Part shown: positions 51,759-62,244 of the stretch, piece by piece
How positions within the stretch are numbered: the first letter of the stretch is position 1
How the letters are laid out: each line of letters starts with the position of its first letter
Assembly (NCBI GenBank): GCA_944989445.1
Contig: CALYLW010000331.1
Location: 1 to 64,000, forward strand
Length of the DNA stretch: 64,000 nt
Source of the DNA: Ampullaceana balthica
Taxonomy: Eukaryota; Mollusca; Gastropoda; Lymnaeidae
Direction of reading: 5' to 3'
Translations under genes and position numbers: made by a program
Notes under the pieces: model-generated
Seen by the model: the letters and a program-made list of their open reading frames with translations, nothing else
Told to the model about the DNA's origin: nothing
Database searches by the model: none

Positions 51759-53510
51759 CCCCAAGCCAAGGTTGAGGGATCCAAAACTGATCCAAACCCC
51801 AGTTGATGAGAGTTCATGTTTGTTTGTTTTTTCCCAAACACCACTCACTTTGTTAACACTCACTCAAAGGTTGCAAGCGTCTAAAATTCACTCACAAACA
51901 CGCATTGTCAACATGATGGTACAGGTGACTAACTTTTAGTCATTTACAGGAACACACTTTTTTTTCCTTCATTTTTTTTAAAAATAAGCCCGTTGGCTGA
52001 AGCTTGCAGAGTGGGGGAAAAAAATCAACAAAATCCGATTCTAAAACAGTAACTATCTTCAAAATTTCAACAAATATTCAACCCCAATAAAACTATTAGG
52101 TAACCTATAAATCAATTCGTTACTAAATTTCAAAGAACCTGATCAACTACACTGTAGTTACTACAGGCTCAAGGAAATTAAAGGCTAATGTACAGAGCTT
52201 AACACCATGAGTTATTTGTTGTTGATTTTTTTTTAATTTGTTTCTTTAGGAAGGCGAGTTTTTATTTATTTTATTTTTTTTAATTATTTTTTTTTATATT
52301 TGTCTGTGATCGATAAAAAGCGCTTAAACACACATTTCAACAAAACAAGACAAATCCATTTCCATCATTTTCCGTCGCCAACCCTCCCCAGTAGTACTCC
52401 CTCCGCAAACACACACAGTTTTTTTCTCTCCCCGGCTACGAATCGTATCGGCTCAAGAAGGGCAAGCCAATTAAGGCCAAATTAAATTCACTTTTCTAAT
52501 GTCACAAACGCAATGCCGACGTCACGTGACCTTAACGCCAATTTCTGTAAAAGTCACGAGCCCGAGTCTGTCCTCGAGTAATGAGACAAAGACCGGGGCT
52601 TTACACGGGCACGGGGGGCCCTCGGAAAACGCCTCGAAAACTTCGAGCCTCGGTTTAATAGGACGCTTTAAGTGTATTGTGATTTCTTTGAAAGTTAAAT
52701 GTCACCTAGGGAAAAAGCGAGTTGCGCCTAGAAGATTCTCATGGCTTGGCGCTTCAGGGGGATTTCAAGGAGGTATTAAGATGGAGTCCAGCATTAGTGG
52801 GGCGGCAATCATTGAGTTAGGGGGAGTCGCGGTGTGGGGGTGGAGGGGAGGGGACTATTGATCCCCACTTCACTTCCCACGTGAGAAAACGTCGATAAGT
52901 TTGAAGTTTTCTTTTGCTGTTGCGGAGTCAACAATTATAGTCAAATCTACCTTGGTTTTATTGAGGTGTGGCGGAAGAGGTGGTCGGGTGCTGGTGGTGG
53001 TGGTTGGGGGGAGGGGGAGCTAAATAGATTGCACCGAAAGGTGGGGTGGGGTGGGGGTAAGGTTGGGAGCGGCAAAGCAGCACTCCAGGTCGGGTGAATT
53101 TGTTTCCTATCTCAAGTGCGAGGGTTGGGTGGTTTTACGTCCAGACTAGGTGACTTTGGGACGATTTAACGCGAAAACTCAATTTGACGGTGTTGTTGTG
53201 GAAGATGTTTCCACTTGTCAGCTGCGTATTGAGGTTGGCTCAACGGCGGCTCCTTAGTAGGATACAAGATATCCAGTCTTTTTTTTTACATTCATTTATT
53301 TTGTCATTGTTATAAATATGATTTTTTTTCTGTTGTATAAAAATTTCAGGCACATGGATGCGCAAAGCGATAAACTAATCCATTTGAACTTTCAAAAATT
53401 AAATTTTAACTCAAATAAAATAGTGTGATTTTTTAACAGAAGTAGAAGCTTCAACATTTGAATAATTAATTCCTTCCGTTTTTTTGTGTGTTGAAAACAT
53501 CGTTTCAGTA

Positions 53511-53513
<3 letters not shown>
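51759..53513. other. non-genic stretch
   Basis: The segment 52495-52860 is less AT-rich, unique in this window, and contains GACGTCACGTGAC at about 52518-52530 (overlapping ACGT cores). G-rich tracts lie at 52830-52855 and 52990-53070. No coding function recognised. Confidence 0.5.
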
Positions 53514-53926
<413 letters not shown>

Positions 53927-55255
53927 TCACCACATGCCATCTCTTATGTTTAATTATATTTTCCCCCTTAAATGTTAATTGCCATAATTTCTAATTGTTG
54001 ACTGTTGGATTATATTTTTAAAAATTCCCTCATGTGTTAAACGATGAATTCATCCGCGTGCTACCTGCTAAATGTGTAAACTTTATTAAAAAGTTATTTC
54101 GTAGTAAAGTCATGTAAAGGAGGTGGGGGGAAATCAACCTAATGCGCCCAAAGCCTTCAGTTTTTAGGACAAAAAAGTGGTATTGATAATAAAAATGTTA
54201 TCTAGTTCACCTATGACAAAATGACATCTACTTCACTAATGGAAAGATCGTCAACGTTGCAATTACAATTCAGCCTCGCCTGTTATGTATATATTTATTT
54301 TTTTAACGTTTATTTGTTATTGTTTTCGTGGTCTTTGTCCTCGGCTACTTAGCTACTTATTCACTATAATATTCAAGAAAAAATTGTTGGAATCTATGAT
54401 ATAAAGACATGTGTATTACGTCCTGTGCATTTTTATGTCAATTTTATGTGCGAAAAAACAAATACACCTTTTATCTTCATAATCCTATATTTTAGTGTTG
54501 TGTTCCTAAATATATATTTCGAAATAAAAAAACAACAAAAAAACACCATTTAAAAAAGAAAAAATGATAATTTCCTAATTTATAAAAAGAATAATAAAAC
54601 TGTCTTATGATAAACCTTGTAATTTAGTCATTGTTTTTTTTAAAGTTCCAGTTTTCAGCCAGGTTTGATTTAAAAGGGTTTTTGTTGAAGTCCTACTTAC
54701 TGACTCATAACAAACGGTCTTCACAAAATTCATGTTTTGGTGAGATACTGGATAAAGCGAGCTAACTTTTATAAGGCAGTCTTGTACCATGTTTTTTTCT
54801 CCCTTTTCATAAAGAAATAACGAATAATTTATTTAGAGTAATTTAGAAATGCATCAGTGTTTTAAACAATCAAACAAACAAAAAATGTGTTGTAATCTTT
54901 TAGTTAATAGGAAGACAATTTTTAAAAAAACCAAAGTTGTTTAGCTATTGGTAAAACTCAATTTTGGTCGATTTGTTGATAACTATCTTTTTGGGCACTA
55001 TGGCGTTTTTCACTATTTAAATTTACTGTACTCATGTCATAGCCTTATTGTTACATAATAGCGGTGTTTGTGACATATAAAAAAAAGCCACTGCAGTTAA
55101 GTTATTTAAAGTTATTAAAATAAATTACATCTTTTGGATCCAACTTTAAGAAGCGAAATTTGAAATACAAATATTCACAAATTTATATGGAATTTAGGCC
55201 TAAGATACATTTCATTTTTTCTTCTCGAATCTCAACTTATACATGACAGATGCAT
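53927..55255. other. non-genic stretch
   Basis: AT-rich DNA with no recognisable gene or bounded repeat. Confidence 0.5.
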
Positions 55256-55296
55256 CTTCTTTGCAGAAGATTATTGCGTTCTACGCTTATCATGGT
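55256..55296 (-). mobile_element. LINE 3'-end fragment
   Basis: Reverse-complemented it reads AACCATGATAAGCGTAGAAC then GCAATAATCTTCTG, nearly the same as the 3' terminus of the LINE at 62245-63480. Probably the tip of a severely 5'-truncated copy, or a solo tail. Confidence 0.6.
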
Positions 55297-55478
55297 TTTT
55301 TTTAAATTATTTTTTTTAAAAATTAGAATGATTATCTAATTAGTATTGGAAGTAGAAACTGTTACCTTAAATTAGAATTTAAAACTTAAACAAACAAAAA
55401 ACAAAAACAAAAAAAATGTTGCCGTGAAGAAGCTATTGGGTTTTTCCAAATGATTTTGTTGTTTGAATTTGAAGATAT
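55297..55478. other. short AT-rich spacer
   Basis: No feature recognised. Confidence 0.4.
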
Positions 55479-55757
55479 GCGCGCTTGGCTGGCGTACCGA
55501 TGGTTTCGGGTTCGAATCCATGGGGCCATGTGGAGTTAAGGATGTGTTCCCTGGGCCAGGGATGTCCCCAAGTCCACCCAGCTCCGAGTGGGTACTTAAC
55601 ACTAGTTAGGGAAACAAAGGTGGCTGGGTAATGCGTGGAACCATCATATCTGTGGCCTGTGAACGCTGCGTCACTTGCTAACAGACCGGCAAAGTCTGTG
55701 GTCGCAATAATCTTCTGCATAGAAGGAGCGTGTGTGTCAATAAGACAAGAGGAAGAC
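55479..55757 (+). mobile_element. tRNA-derived SINE, family 1, 5'-truncated copy
   Basis: Starts inside the tRNA-like head (the A box is missing), keeps the B box GGTTCGAATCC at about 55509, the body (GGCTGGGTAATGCGTGGAAC, GTGGCCTGTGAACGCTGC) and the tail GTCGCAATAATCTTCTGCAT plus AGAAGGAGCG. It parallels the fuller copy at 24018-24315. Frames running through it on both strands are not genes. Confidence 0.88.
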
Positions 55758-56592
55758 ACTAGTCTTCACAACACTGAATTGTTTGAGATATCACATCAGT
55801 ACAAAACATTTTTCTTTCGATGCCCCGCACTACTCTCTAAAGATTTCTATACGCCTGTGACTTGTGTGATTTAATATTACCAATACAATTCAATATTATA
55901 AACAAAATGATTTGCCAATTTATAAATTTGGTAGAGGCAGAGGAGAGAAAGAAAACTTTTTATTTATCGTAAAAATGGAATCAAAGCTTAGGCCACTACT
56001 AAAAAAGTACTTTTCTTTTAATTTGTGTTAAATTTAAATATATTTTTAAGCTAATTTTAGTATTTACTAAAGAAATACTGGTCTAATAAAGAGTTTTTTT
56101 AATAACAGAGAGCCCATGGGACATGACAAATTTAAAAATGGACCAGAGTTATTTTGTAGTGCTGTCCCTTCTAATCGTAATTACGTAAAGGCAAAAAAAT
56201 GGAAGGTTGTCGAAAGTAAACAGTAAATTTAAGGCATTTAAGGTCTAATAAAATGTGCTATTTTAATTTTTAAAATTACCTTAAAATTTGTTATGCTTGC
56301 CTAAATTATAACACTTTGTAGAATCAGACATTTTAAGGCCAGTCACATAATTACTTCTTTCAGAAGTCGAGTCTAATAACTTAAATAACATTGACTTGGT
56401 CGATTTGACTTGGACTTACCACTTGGCAAGGCTATTAGTATTAGTATTAGTATTACGGATACTATTACGCCTAGGACTATGAATATTTATACTAGGATAG
56501 CGCCTATGCTATACTGTAATATACTACTATACTATTAATTACTATACGATGCACTATCAGAATCACTATGCAATACTATAATAATAATATTC
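55758..56592. other. non-genic stretch ending in TAGTA-rich simple sequence
   Basis: From about 56435 the DNA is built from TACTAT/TAGTAT-like words, continuing after the MITE at 57270-57440. The MITE evidently inserted into this low-complexity tract. Confidence 0.55.
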
Positions 56593-57261
56593 GGTAATCC
56601 TGCAGATTTTACACGTATATTATAATTTATTATTTAACAGCGAAATTTAATTTTCTCATGAGAACTTACATTTTTAATTTATTAAATACATTATTATATG
56701 TCGTATTACAGCGCTAATTTGTGAGTCTTTTTAATTTCAAATGCATTTTTTCGGCTCTATATAATACATAATATGGTCACGATACTTCATTTTGTTTACC
56801 TAGCGAACAGCTGCCAGATGTTTTTTACCTGGCTCGACCCATGCTAAAATAAATTTACTGACTGAAGATATTTTTTTAAAAGTATTATTCATCTATTTTA
56901 ATGTTCTTAGAAGATAAATAAATATTTTAAAGACAATTTCTTTTTTATATTTCGTTACTAGATGTTTGATTCTTATTTTCTTTGTTTGTAAGTGAGAAAT
57001 TTCCATTTGGCATCTTATCGGACAATCCGGCATGTAGTTTGATAATTTAAAAAATGGTTGCATCATCACCACACTATTTAGTGTTGAGAGCCGAAAAAAT
57101 GGCTTAGAAATTAGAAATACTTACAAATTAGCGCTGTAATCGCTGAAATACAACATATAATTATGCATTTAATAAATTAAAAACGAAATTTCTCAAGAGA
57201 AAATTAAATTTCGCTGTGAAATAATAAATTATAATATACGTGTAAAATCTGCAGGATTACC
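56593..57261. mobile_element. MITE with ~100-bp terminal inverted repeats, copy 2
   Basis: Starts GGTAATCCTGCAGATTTTAC and ends GTAAAATCTGCAGGATTACC, with pairing over more than 100 bp. Flanking TAATATTC occurs exactly at 56585-56592 and 57262-57269. It matches the copy at 17693-18259, with the interior partly in opposite orientation. Both arms share an extra ATTATAATTTATTATTT block absent from copy 1, so arms have been homogenised. Confidence 0.85.
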
Positions 57262-57269
57262 TAATATTC

Positions 57270-57644
57270 ATACTAAATAGTATGACTGTAAATTATAAAT
57301 ATAAACAATAATCATAATCTAATCATGAATCATAGTATAGGTTAATAGTAATAGGTAGCTTAAGTAGGTAGTCTTAGTACAGTGACAGTATTCAGTATAG
57401 TATAGTAATTAGTATAGACAGTATAGTATAATAGTCATGAGTCATACTCAAATGGTCAAATAGCAGGTATCATTGTAAAGGTAATAGCAAGCCCTTTCTA
57501 AGTCTAATGATACAAGTTTCATTAATATATAATATATATCAATTTTGACATTTTTAGTGAAGTACCTACAGTAACTGTAACATTTTTTAAATAAATCTAG
57601 AGCTAGACTCTCTAGGCTAGACATTCTAGGCCCTAGCCCTAGGG
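57270..57644. other. non-genic, ATAGTA-rich then unique
   Basis: Simple-sequence flank of the preceding MITE; no gene recognised. Confidence 0.5.
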
Positions 57645-57835
57645 CAGTGATGGCGAACCTATGAGTCATATGCCATGCGTGCTACAGACAGAACGCAGAG
57701 CCTCATCAGCGGGCATACGCCATATGCAACTAAAATATTACTTCCTTAATCAAACCACTGTGCTGGCACTTTGTGTTGGCACTTTGCTATATAAAAGTAA
57801 AGAAGTTTTTAATTAAATTTAAATGCACCTTTTTT
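57645..57835. mobile_element. hAT MITE (CAGTGATGGCGAACC), right end lost
   Basis: Opens CAGTGATGGCGAACCTATG and matches the complete copy at 60543-60730 through CACTTTGTGTTGGCACTTTG, then loses similarity before the expected right TIR. Confidence 0.8.
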
Positions 57836-58044
57836 GACACCTCTAACTCTAAGTCTCTATTGACTGGGATAGCACCTGTGCACACTAGTGGGAGACAGAC
57901 CGAACATATAACAAGAGAAAGGACAGAAGTTAGACTTGGATTAAAACATTTAAAACAAACTGCCTTGTTGGGGCAATGTTCAGATGATTTATTTTTTATT
58001 TGTTACAAAAGTTCAGCCTTACAAATGCTTGTATCACCTGTGTT

Positions 58045-58626
58045 CTATGGCGGATTAGCTGAACGGGCTAAAGCCAGGGGCCTCCGATGATTTAGGGCCC
58101 CCAAACTTAGCATATTTTATAATAAATGTGGACAAATGTATACATGAATTGCTGAAAATATGATAAATTAATAAAATCTTATCCATTAAAAATGATCACT
58201 TTTCCGACACGAAAAAGTCAAAAACCTGATTTGATAGGCTCAATAACAGAAATTATTAAAGAATATTATATATATATATATTAAATTGACAACAATAGTT
58301 GAGGTCTCGTGGCCGAATAAGAAGTACTAAGGCTTGTGGTGCTAGCGGTGGCGGGATCGATTCCCGGGTGGGGTGAGAATTTTTTTTTCATGTGGTTTTT
58401 TAATTTTATAAATTGTCTTTTACACTCAATTTTAGGATATCGGCAAAAATGATATTTCTTCGAATTCGTTTTTTTCATGAATAATCATTTTGGATGAATA
58501 TTTACAAGTTACAGTCTTATATTAGCTGCTAGCAATCATTTTATTTTTATCTAAAGGTACACTGGCTGGATAGGGCCCCAGTTTGAATTGCAGCCAGGGG
58601 CCCCGTGCAGTCTTAATCCGCCCCTG
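58045..58626. mobile_element. hAT element (GGCGGATTAG TIR), 582 bp
   Basis: Starts CTATGGCGGATTAGCTGAAC and ends GTCTTAATCCGCCCCTG with exact 8-bp duplications CCTGTGTT (58037-58044 and 58627-58634). Its ends match the 160-bp MITE at 49021-49180, but the centre holds about 450 bp absent there, including a tRNA-like sequence. Confidence 0.9.
58293..58392 (+). mobile_element. tRNA-like sequence (SINE head), inside hAT element
   Basis: GTGGCCGAATAAG resembles a pol III A box of Leu/Ser-type tRNAs and CGGGATCGATTCCCG is a B-box-containing T-arm that can fold with four base pairs and a seven-base loop, followed by a T run. Spacing is too short and the acceptor stem does not pair well, so it is not a functional tRNA gene; a SINE head is more likely. 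Confidence 0.5.
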
Positions 58627-58941
58627 CCTGTGTTTTATTTTTTGTGACTGTTGTTTGAGGGATGTAAACCTCCATCACACTAGCCCTTCATACAAGTTTA
58701 CCTGGTCCAAAGTGTGAAACCTCACTCTGCGTTTTAGTTTTAAATTATTAAAAAAATAACTCTTGGTCTACTGTATATTTATTTAATAGCAGTTACCTTG
58801 TTACAAGTAAGGTCTATTAGTGGTATTTAATGCCAATTTATTTTTAACGGTATCATTATATGAAAAATACAGCTGCTGCGATCTATAACCTTTGAATCTA
58901 AATTGTTCAGTGTAATTTTTAATGTGAACTTTTGTTTAAGC

Positions 58942-59131
58942 CAGGGGTCGGCAACCTTTTGAAATGGAAGAGCCAAAAGTTAAAATTTACAAAATTTACA
59001 AGTTTTTATAGAGCCACTAGCCTAAGTCTTGAAAATAAAATAATTTAATTATAAATATTGATGCATGGAACTGGTGAGCCGCATATGGACATCGAAAGAG
59101 CCGCATGCGGCTTGCGATCCGCCGACTTCTG
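58942..59131. mobile_element. hAT MITE (CAGGGGTCGGCAACC), 190 bp
   Basis: TIRs CAGGGGTCGGCAACC and GCCGACTTCTG, flanked by exact 8-bp duplications GTTTAAGC (58934-58941 and 59132-59139). It lies about 115 bp upstream of the DnaJ coding start, within the presumed 5' intron or promoter. Confidence 0.9.
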
Positions 59132-59187
59132 GTTTAAGCACATTTAAAGACATTTACTTTCTGATATCATTCTCAGATGCTAACATG

Positions 59188-59206
59188 ATTTTCTTTTTCG
59201 CTACAG
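59188..59206 (+). other. probable 3' splice site before the DnaJ coding exon
   Basis: ATTTTCTTTTTCGCTACAG is a pyrimidine tract ending in AG, 40 bp before the ATG, suggesting an intron in the 5' UTR. The upstream exon was not identified. Confidence 0.45.
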
Positions 59207-59246
59207 ATCTAAATAAGAAAAAAAAAGAAAGAAAACCTTCCATAAG

Positions 59247-60053
59247 ATGACTGCCTTGTCATCTCGACGAATGTTTTTACACAACAGATGCAGATATTGC
59301 ACAAACAGCCTTTACAACATCTGCTTTCAAAAGGTTTTCCATCCTTTGTCTTCTCAAACTATCAAGTCAGGTGTATGCTCCTTCAGCACAAAAGCTGATC
59401 ATTACAAAGTACTCGGAGTGGATAAGAATGCAACCCATGAGGACATTCGTGCAGCTTTTCTTAAAAGATCTAAAGAATGTCATCCAGATGTCGGCAGTTC
59501 TAAGTCTGCAGAAAATCACCAGCAGTTTATCATGGTGAATGAGGCCTACACCATTTTAAGTAAACCTTTGACCCGCCGTAGTTATGACCTGAATTTGAAC
59601 TTTGAGGAGTCGGATAGAAAGTATAACACTTACCACCAGCAAACGGCACAAACTCAAAATGTCCAGGATGAAAGCTTTTACGAACACCCCAGGGCATTTT
59701 ATGATCTGCATTCAGTAAGGGAAAAGTCTGAAGACAAATTCTACAGACAACAGCCATACTATGGCATTAAAGGAGTTTCAAAAATCTCCAATGGATCTAT
59801 AGTGATTGCTTGCTTTTGTTTCATGATGACTGGAATGCTACTGCAATTCTTTGTATTAAGGCGCTCCTTTTCGTCATATCAAAAAGTTTTGGATGAAAAT
59901 GATGCCAAAAGCCATGCAATCTTAAAAAACGCAAAAGAGGCAGCTTTAACTTATACTGCACAGGAATTTAAACAGAAATTAATTGATCAGCGTAATTCTC
60001 AGAAGGGTAAAATCACTGAGATAAAGGAAACTGCTGAACTAAGAATTGATTGA
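59247..60053 (+). CDS. DNAJC4: DnaJ/HSP40 family protein, DNAJC4-like
   Basis: A 268-residue J-domain co-chaperone that should stimulate the ATPase of an Hsp70 partner. Residues 1-49 carry Arg/Lys and Ser but no Asp or Glu, like a mitochondrial presequence. The J domain is at about 51-115 (DHYKVLGVDKNATHEDIR, HPD at 79-81, then FIMVNEAYTILS and RRSYD). A single hydrophobic segment lies at about 183-204, followed by a charged, helical C-terminal tail. J domain near the N terminus plus one membrane span downstream fits DNAJC4 (about 240 residues in vertebrates); other mitochondrial DnaJC proteins cannot be excluded. The coding region is one exon, from the first Met after a likely splice acceptor; a polyadenylation signal follows. 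A retrocopy is possible, but no poly(A) tract or flanking duplication is seen. Neighbouring DNA is all transposons. Confidence 0.85.
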   Translation: MTALSSRRMFLHNRCRYCTNSLYNICFQKVFHPLSSQTIKSGVCSFSTKADHYKVLGVDKNATHEDIRAAFLKRSKECHPDVGSSKSAENHQQFIMVNEAYTILSKPLTRRSYDLNLNFEESDRKYNTYHQQTAQTQNVQDESFYEHPRAFYDLHSVREKSEDKFYRQQPYYGIKGVSKISNGSIVIACFCFMMTGMLLQFFVLRRSFSSYQKVLDENDAKSHAILKNAKEAALTYTAQEFKQKLIDQRNSQKGKITEIKETAELRID

Positions 60054-60162
60054 TAACTAGGAATAACTAAACATTATTGCTGTGTATATGTACAAAGTAT
60101 TCTGTTTTAAAGCTCTTAACTTTAACTCAAATTAAAAGTTCTTAACCTGATCCCAGCGAGAC

Positions 60163-60168
60163 AATAAA
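60163..60168 (+). terminator. polyadenylation signal AATAAA
   Basis: AATAAA about 110 bp after the DnaJ stop codon, on the coding strand, giving a short 3' UTR. No genomic poly(A) tract follows. Confidence 0.6.
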
Positions 60169-60542
60169 GCTGTAAAACAATTAAACTTTTTATGAGGCCT
60201 TTTGAAAAATTAAGAAGAATTGAACTTCCTTGTTTTTAAATAAGTCTTCAGATGTGTGAAAGAGCAGACGGAAGATGCTATATTTAATCAGGTGTAGAAG
60301 CCTTTCCTCCTTTTGAAAATTATAATGCCCTATTAAATAATAGGGTACGAATCATCCAATAGCTGAATCCTAGAAGACTTAATGCTCAGTGGTTAACACA
60401 CTAAATATGTGGATCAACAGTCAAATTTTGTATGTTGTCTGTTGTCAAAATTACAGCTAAAGCCATCTGCTTGCATTCAGTTCTTAATGTGTATTTTGGA
60501 AATTTAATTTACTTTACATCATAATTATGTTATGGTCTAGGG
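60169..60542. other. non-genic stretch
   Basis: AT-rich downstream flank of the DnaJ gene; nothing recognised. Confidence 0.45.
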
Positions 60543-60730
60543 CAGTGATGGCGAACCTATGCCACGCGTCCCACAGACGGCACGCAGAGCCTCATCAGCC
60601 GGCACACGACTAAAATATTACTTCCTTAATCAACCAACTTTGCTGGCTCTTTGTGTTGGCACTTTGCTATATATAAGTAGGTTTTAATTGAATTTTGGGC
60701 ACACTGCCCCAAAAAGGTTCACCATCACTG
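60543..60730. mobile_element. hAT MITE (CAGTGATGGCGAACC), complete, 188 bp
   Basis: TIRs CAGTGATGGCGAACCTATG and GGTTCACCATCACTG; flanks GTCTAGGG (60535-60542) and GTCTAAGG (60731-60738) match at 7 of 8. Partner of the truncated copy at 57645-57835; the two sit on either side of the DnaJ gene. Confidence 0.9.
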
Positions 60731-62244
60731 GTCTAAGGGTTAGTTTAGGTTGTTTACACTTTTTTCAAGTAACTCACTGAATTTGAAATGCACCAATAAT
60801 TCAATTTTTGAACTTGAAGTACAAATATATTATGCTGATCTATTTAAAAGAGTTAAAGATAATTAACATTGCACAAATCACCAGTCTGAAGACAACAATC
60901 CACAACACATCTCAGAGTGTGTTTTGTTGCTTATATAGTTACAATTTTATGTACCAGAAAGATAAATAGTGGAATTATATAATATAAGAACAAACTTTAA
61001 TTTCTTGAACTCTAGAACGTTTTTCTCCCTTACAAAAGCAGTACAAAAGAAATCTCTACCCCCAAAAAGGCTATAAGAAAACTAAATCTGTGTGCTTCTG
61101 AAATGCAACTGCATTATTATACCATACACATAATTTTTCCAATATCAATAAGCAACACTATTTTATAATTGAAATGTGAAATGAAAAATTTTTAATTTAA
61201 AAAAAATACATCTGTACCTGAGTGTCCCATTGATTAGAAAGGGATTGAACAAACAGACTGTAGTTTTCTTAAGATAAACACAATCGTTGACATTTAAAGC
61301 AACAAGGAAAAAACAAAGAGGAAAATCAATATTTAAAAAAAAATTAACAATTTTACACAAACTACAAATAAACTCACATGTATACTGCATCTCAAAATCT
61401 TTTTAAAGCAGTATTTTGTTTCATAGCTTAACCCAGTGGCACACTTTCTGTCCACTGGTAAAATTTATTATCTAAAAGTAGTTTTATATAAAAGTAGTGG
61501 ATATGCCTGCTACTAACACAGGGGTTCTTAAACTGTGGTCCTTTGACAATACAGGCTTTTGATTTTCATTGCATGAGTTTATACAAAATCTAGTTTTAAA
61601 AGAGAATGCTACTTTCATCTAACATGCTGCAGTATGGGACAATATGCAAATACATGTAATGTTATATAACATTTTTATAAATACAATAATGAAAACTCTA
61701 TGTTTTAATGTTGTACATACAATTTTTGGGTGGCAAAAATTAAAATGAGAATATTATAAAGAAAAAAAAATCTCAAAAAACTAGAGTTAAACTTTATAAA
61801 AACAATAAGAAGAAGCTAAGTAATTATTAAAAAAATTTCTACAACAAAATCAGATTAAAACAGATTTAAAAAATATATATCTTTCATATCCTTATTAATC
61901 TGAAGATGCTCTCTTGTTTGCTTTGCATTTTACGCCAAAATTTTCACACATTATTTATGAGACATATGCTCATGCATTTTCAAGGCTGTGTAAAAAGAAA
62001 TATTTTTTACAAACATTCATTGTTTTGTGATGATCCCATTCCTCCCGAAGGTCCCATTGGATCTTTGAAATATTTTGCATTTATCTATTACTATAAAAAT
62101 TAACAGGTTAAATCCAACTTTATACAGAAACAGGAGTTGACATTTTGTTTTCAAAGCTAATTTATTTTATCAAATACCAACAGATTTCATTGGGCAAGTT
62201 TAAATTAAAAGATTTAGATACATGTATATTCAAAATTTCTATAC
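60731..62244. other. non-genic stretch
   Basis: AT-rich. At about 61519 CAGGGGTTCTTAAACTGTGG resembles a hAT TIR but no second end was found. No gene recognised. Confidence 0.5.

Noticed and set aside
52499..52861. 120-residue frame
   Set aside because: No domain recognised; composition shifts to Gly/Trp at the G-rich end, typical of chance frames in GC-richer DNA.
58293..58392. A possible tRNA gene (Leu/Ser-like)
   Set aside because: A/B box spacing and acceptor pairing are wrong, and it lies inside a hAT element.
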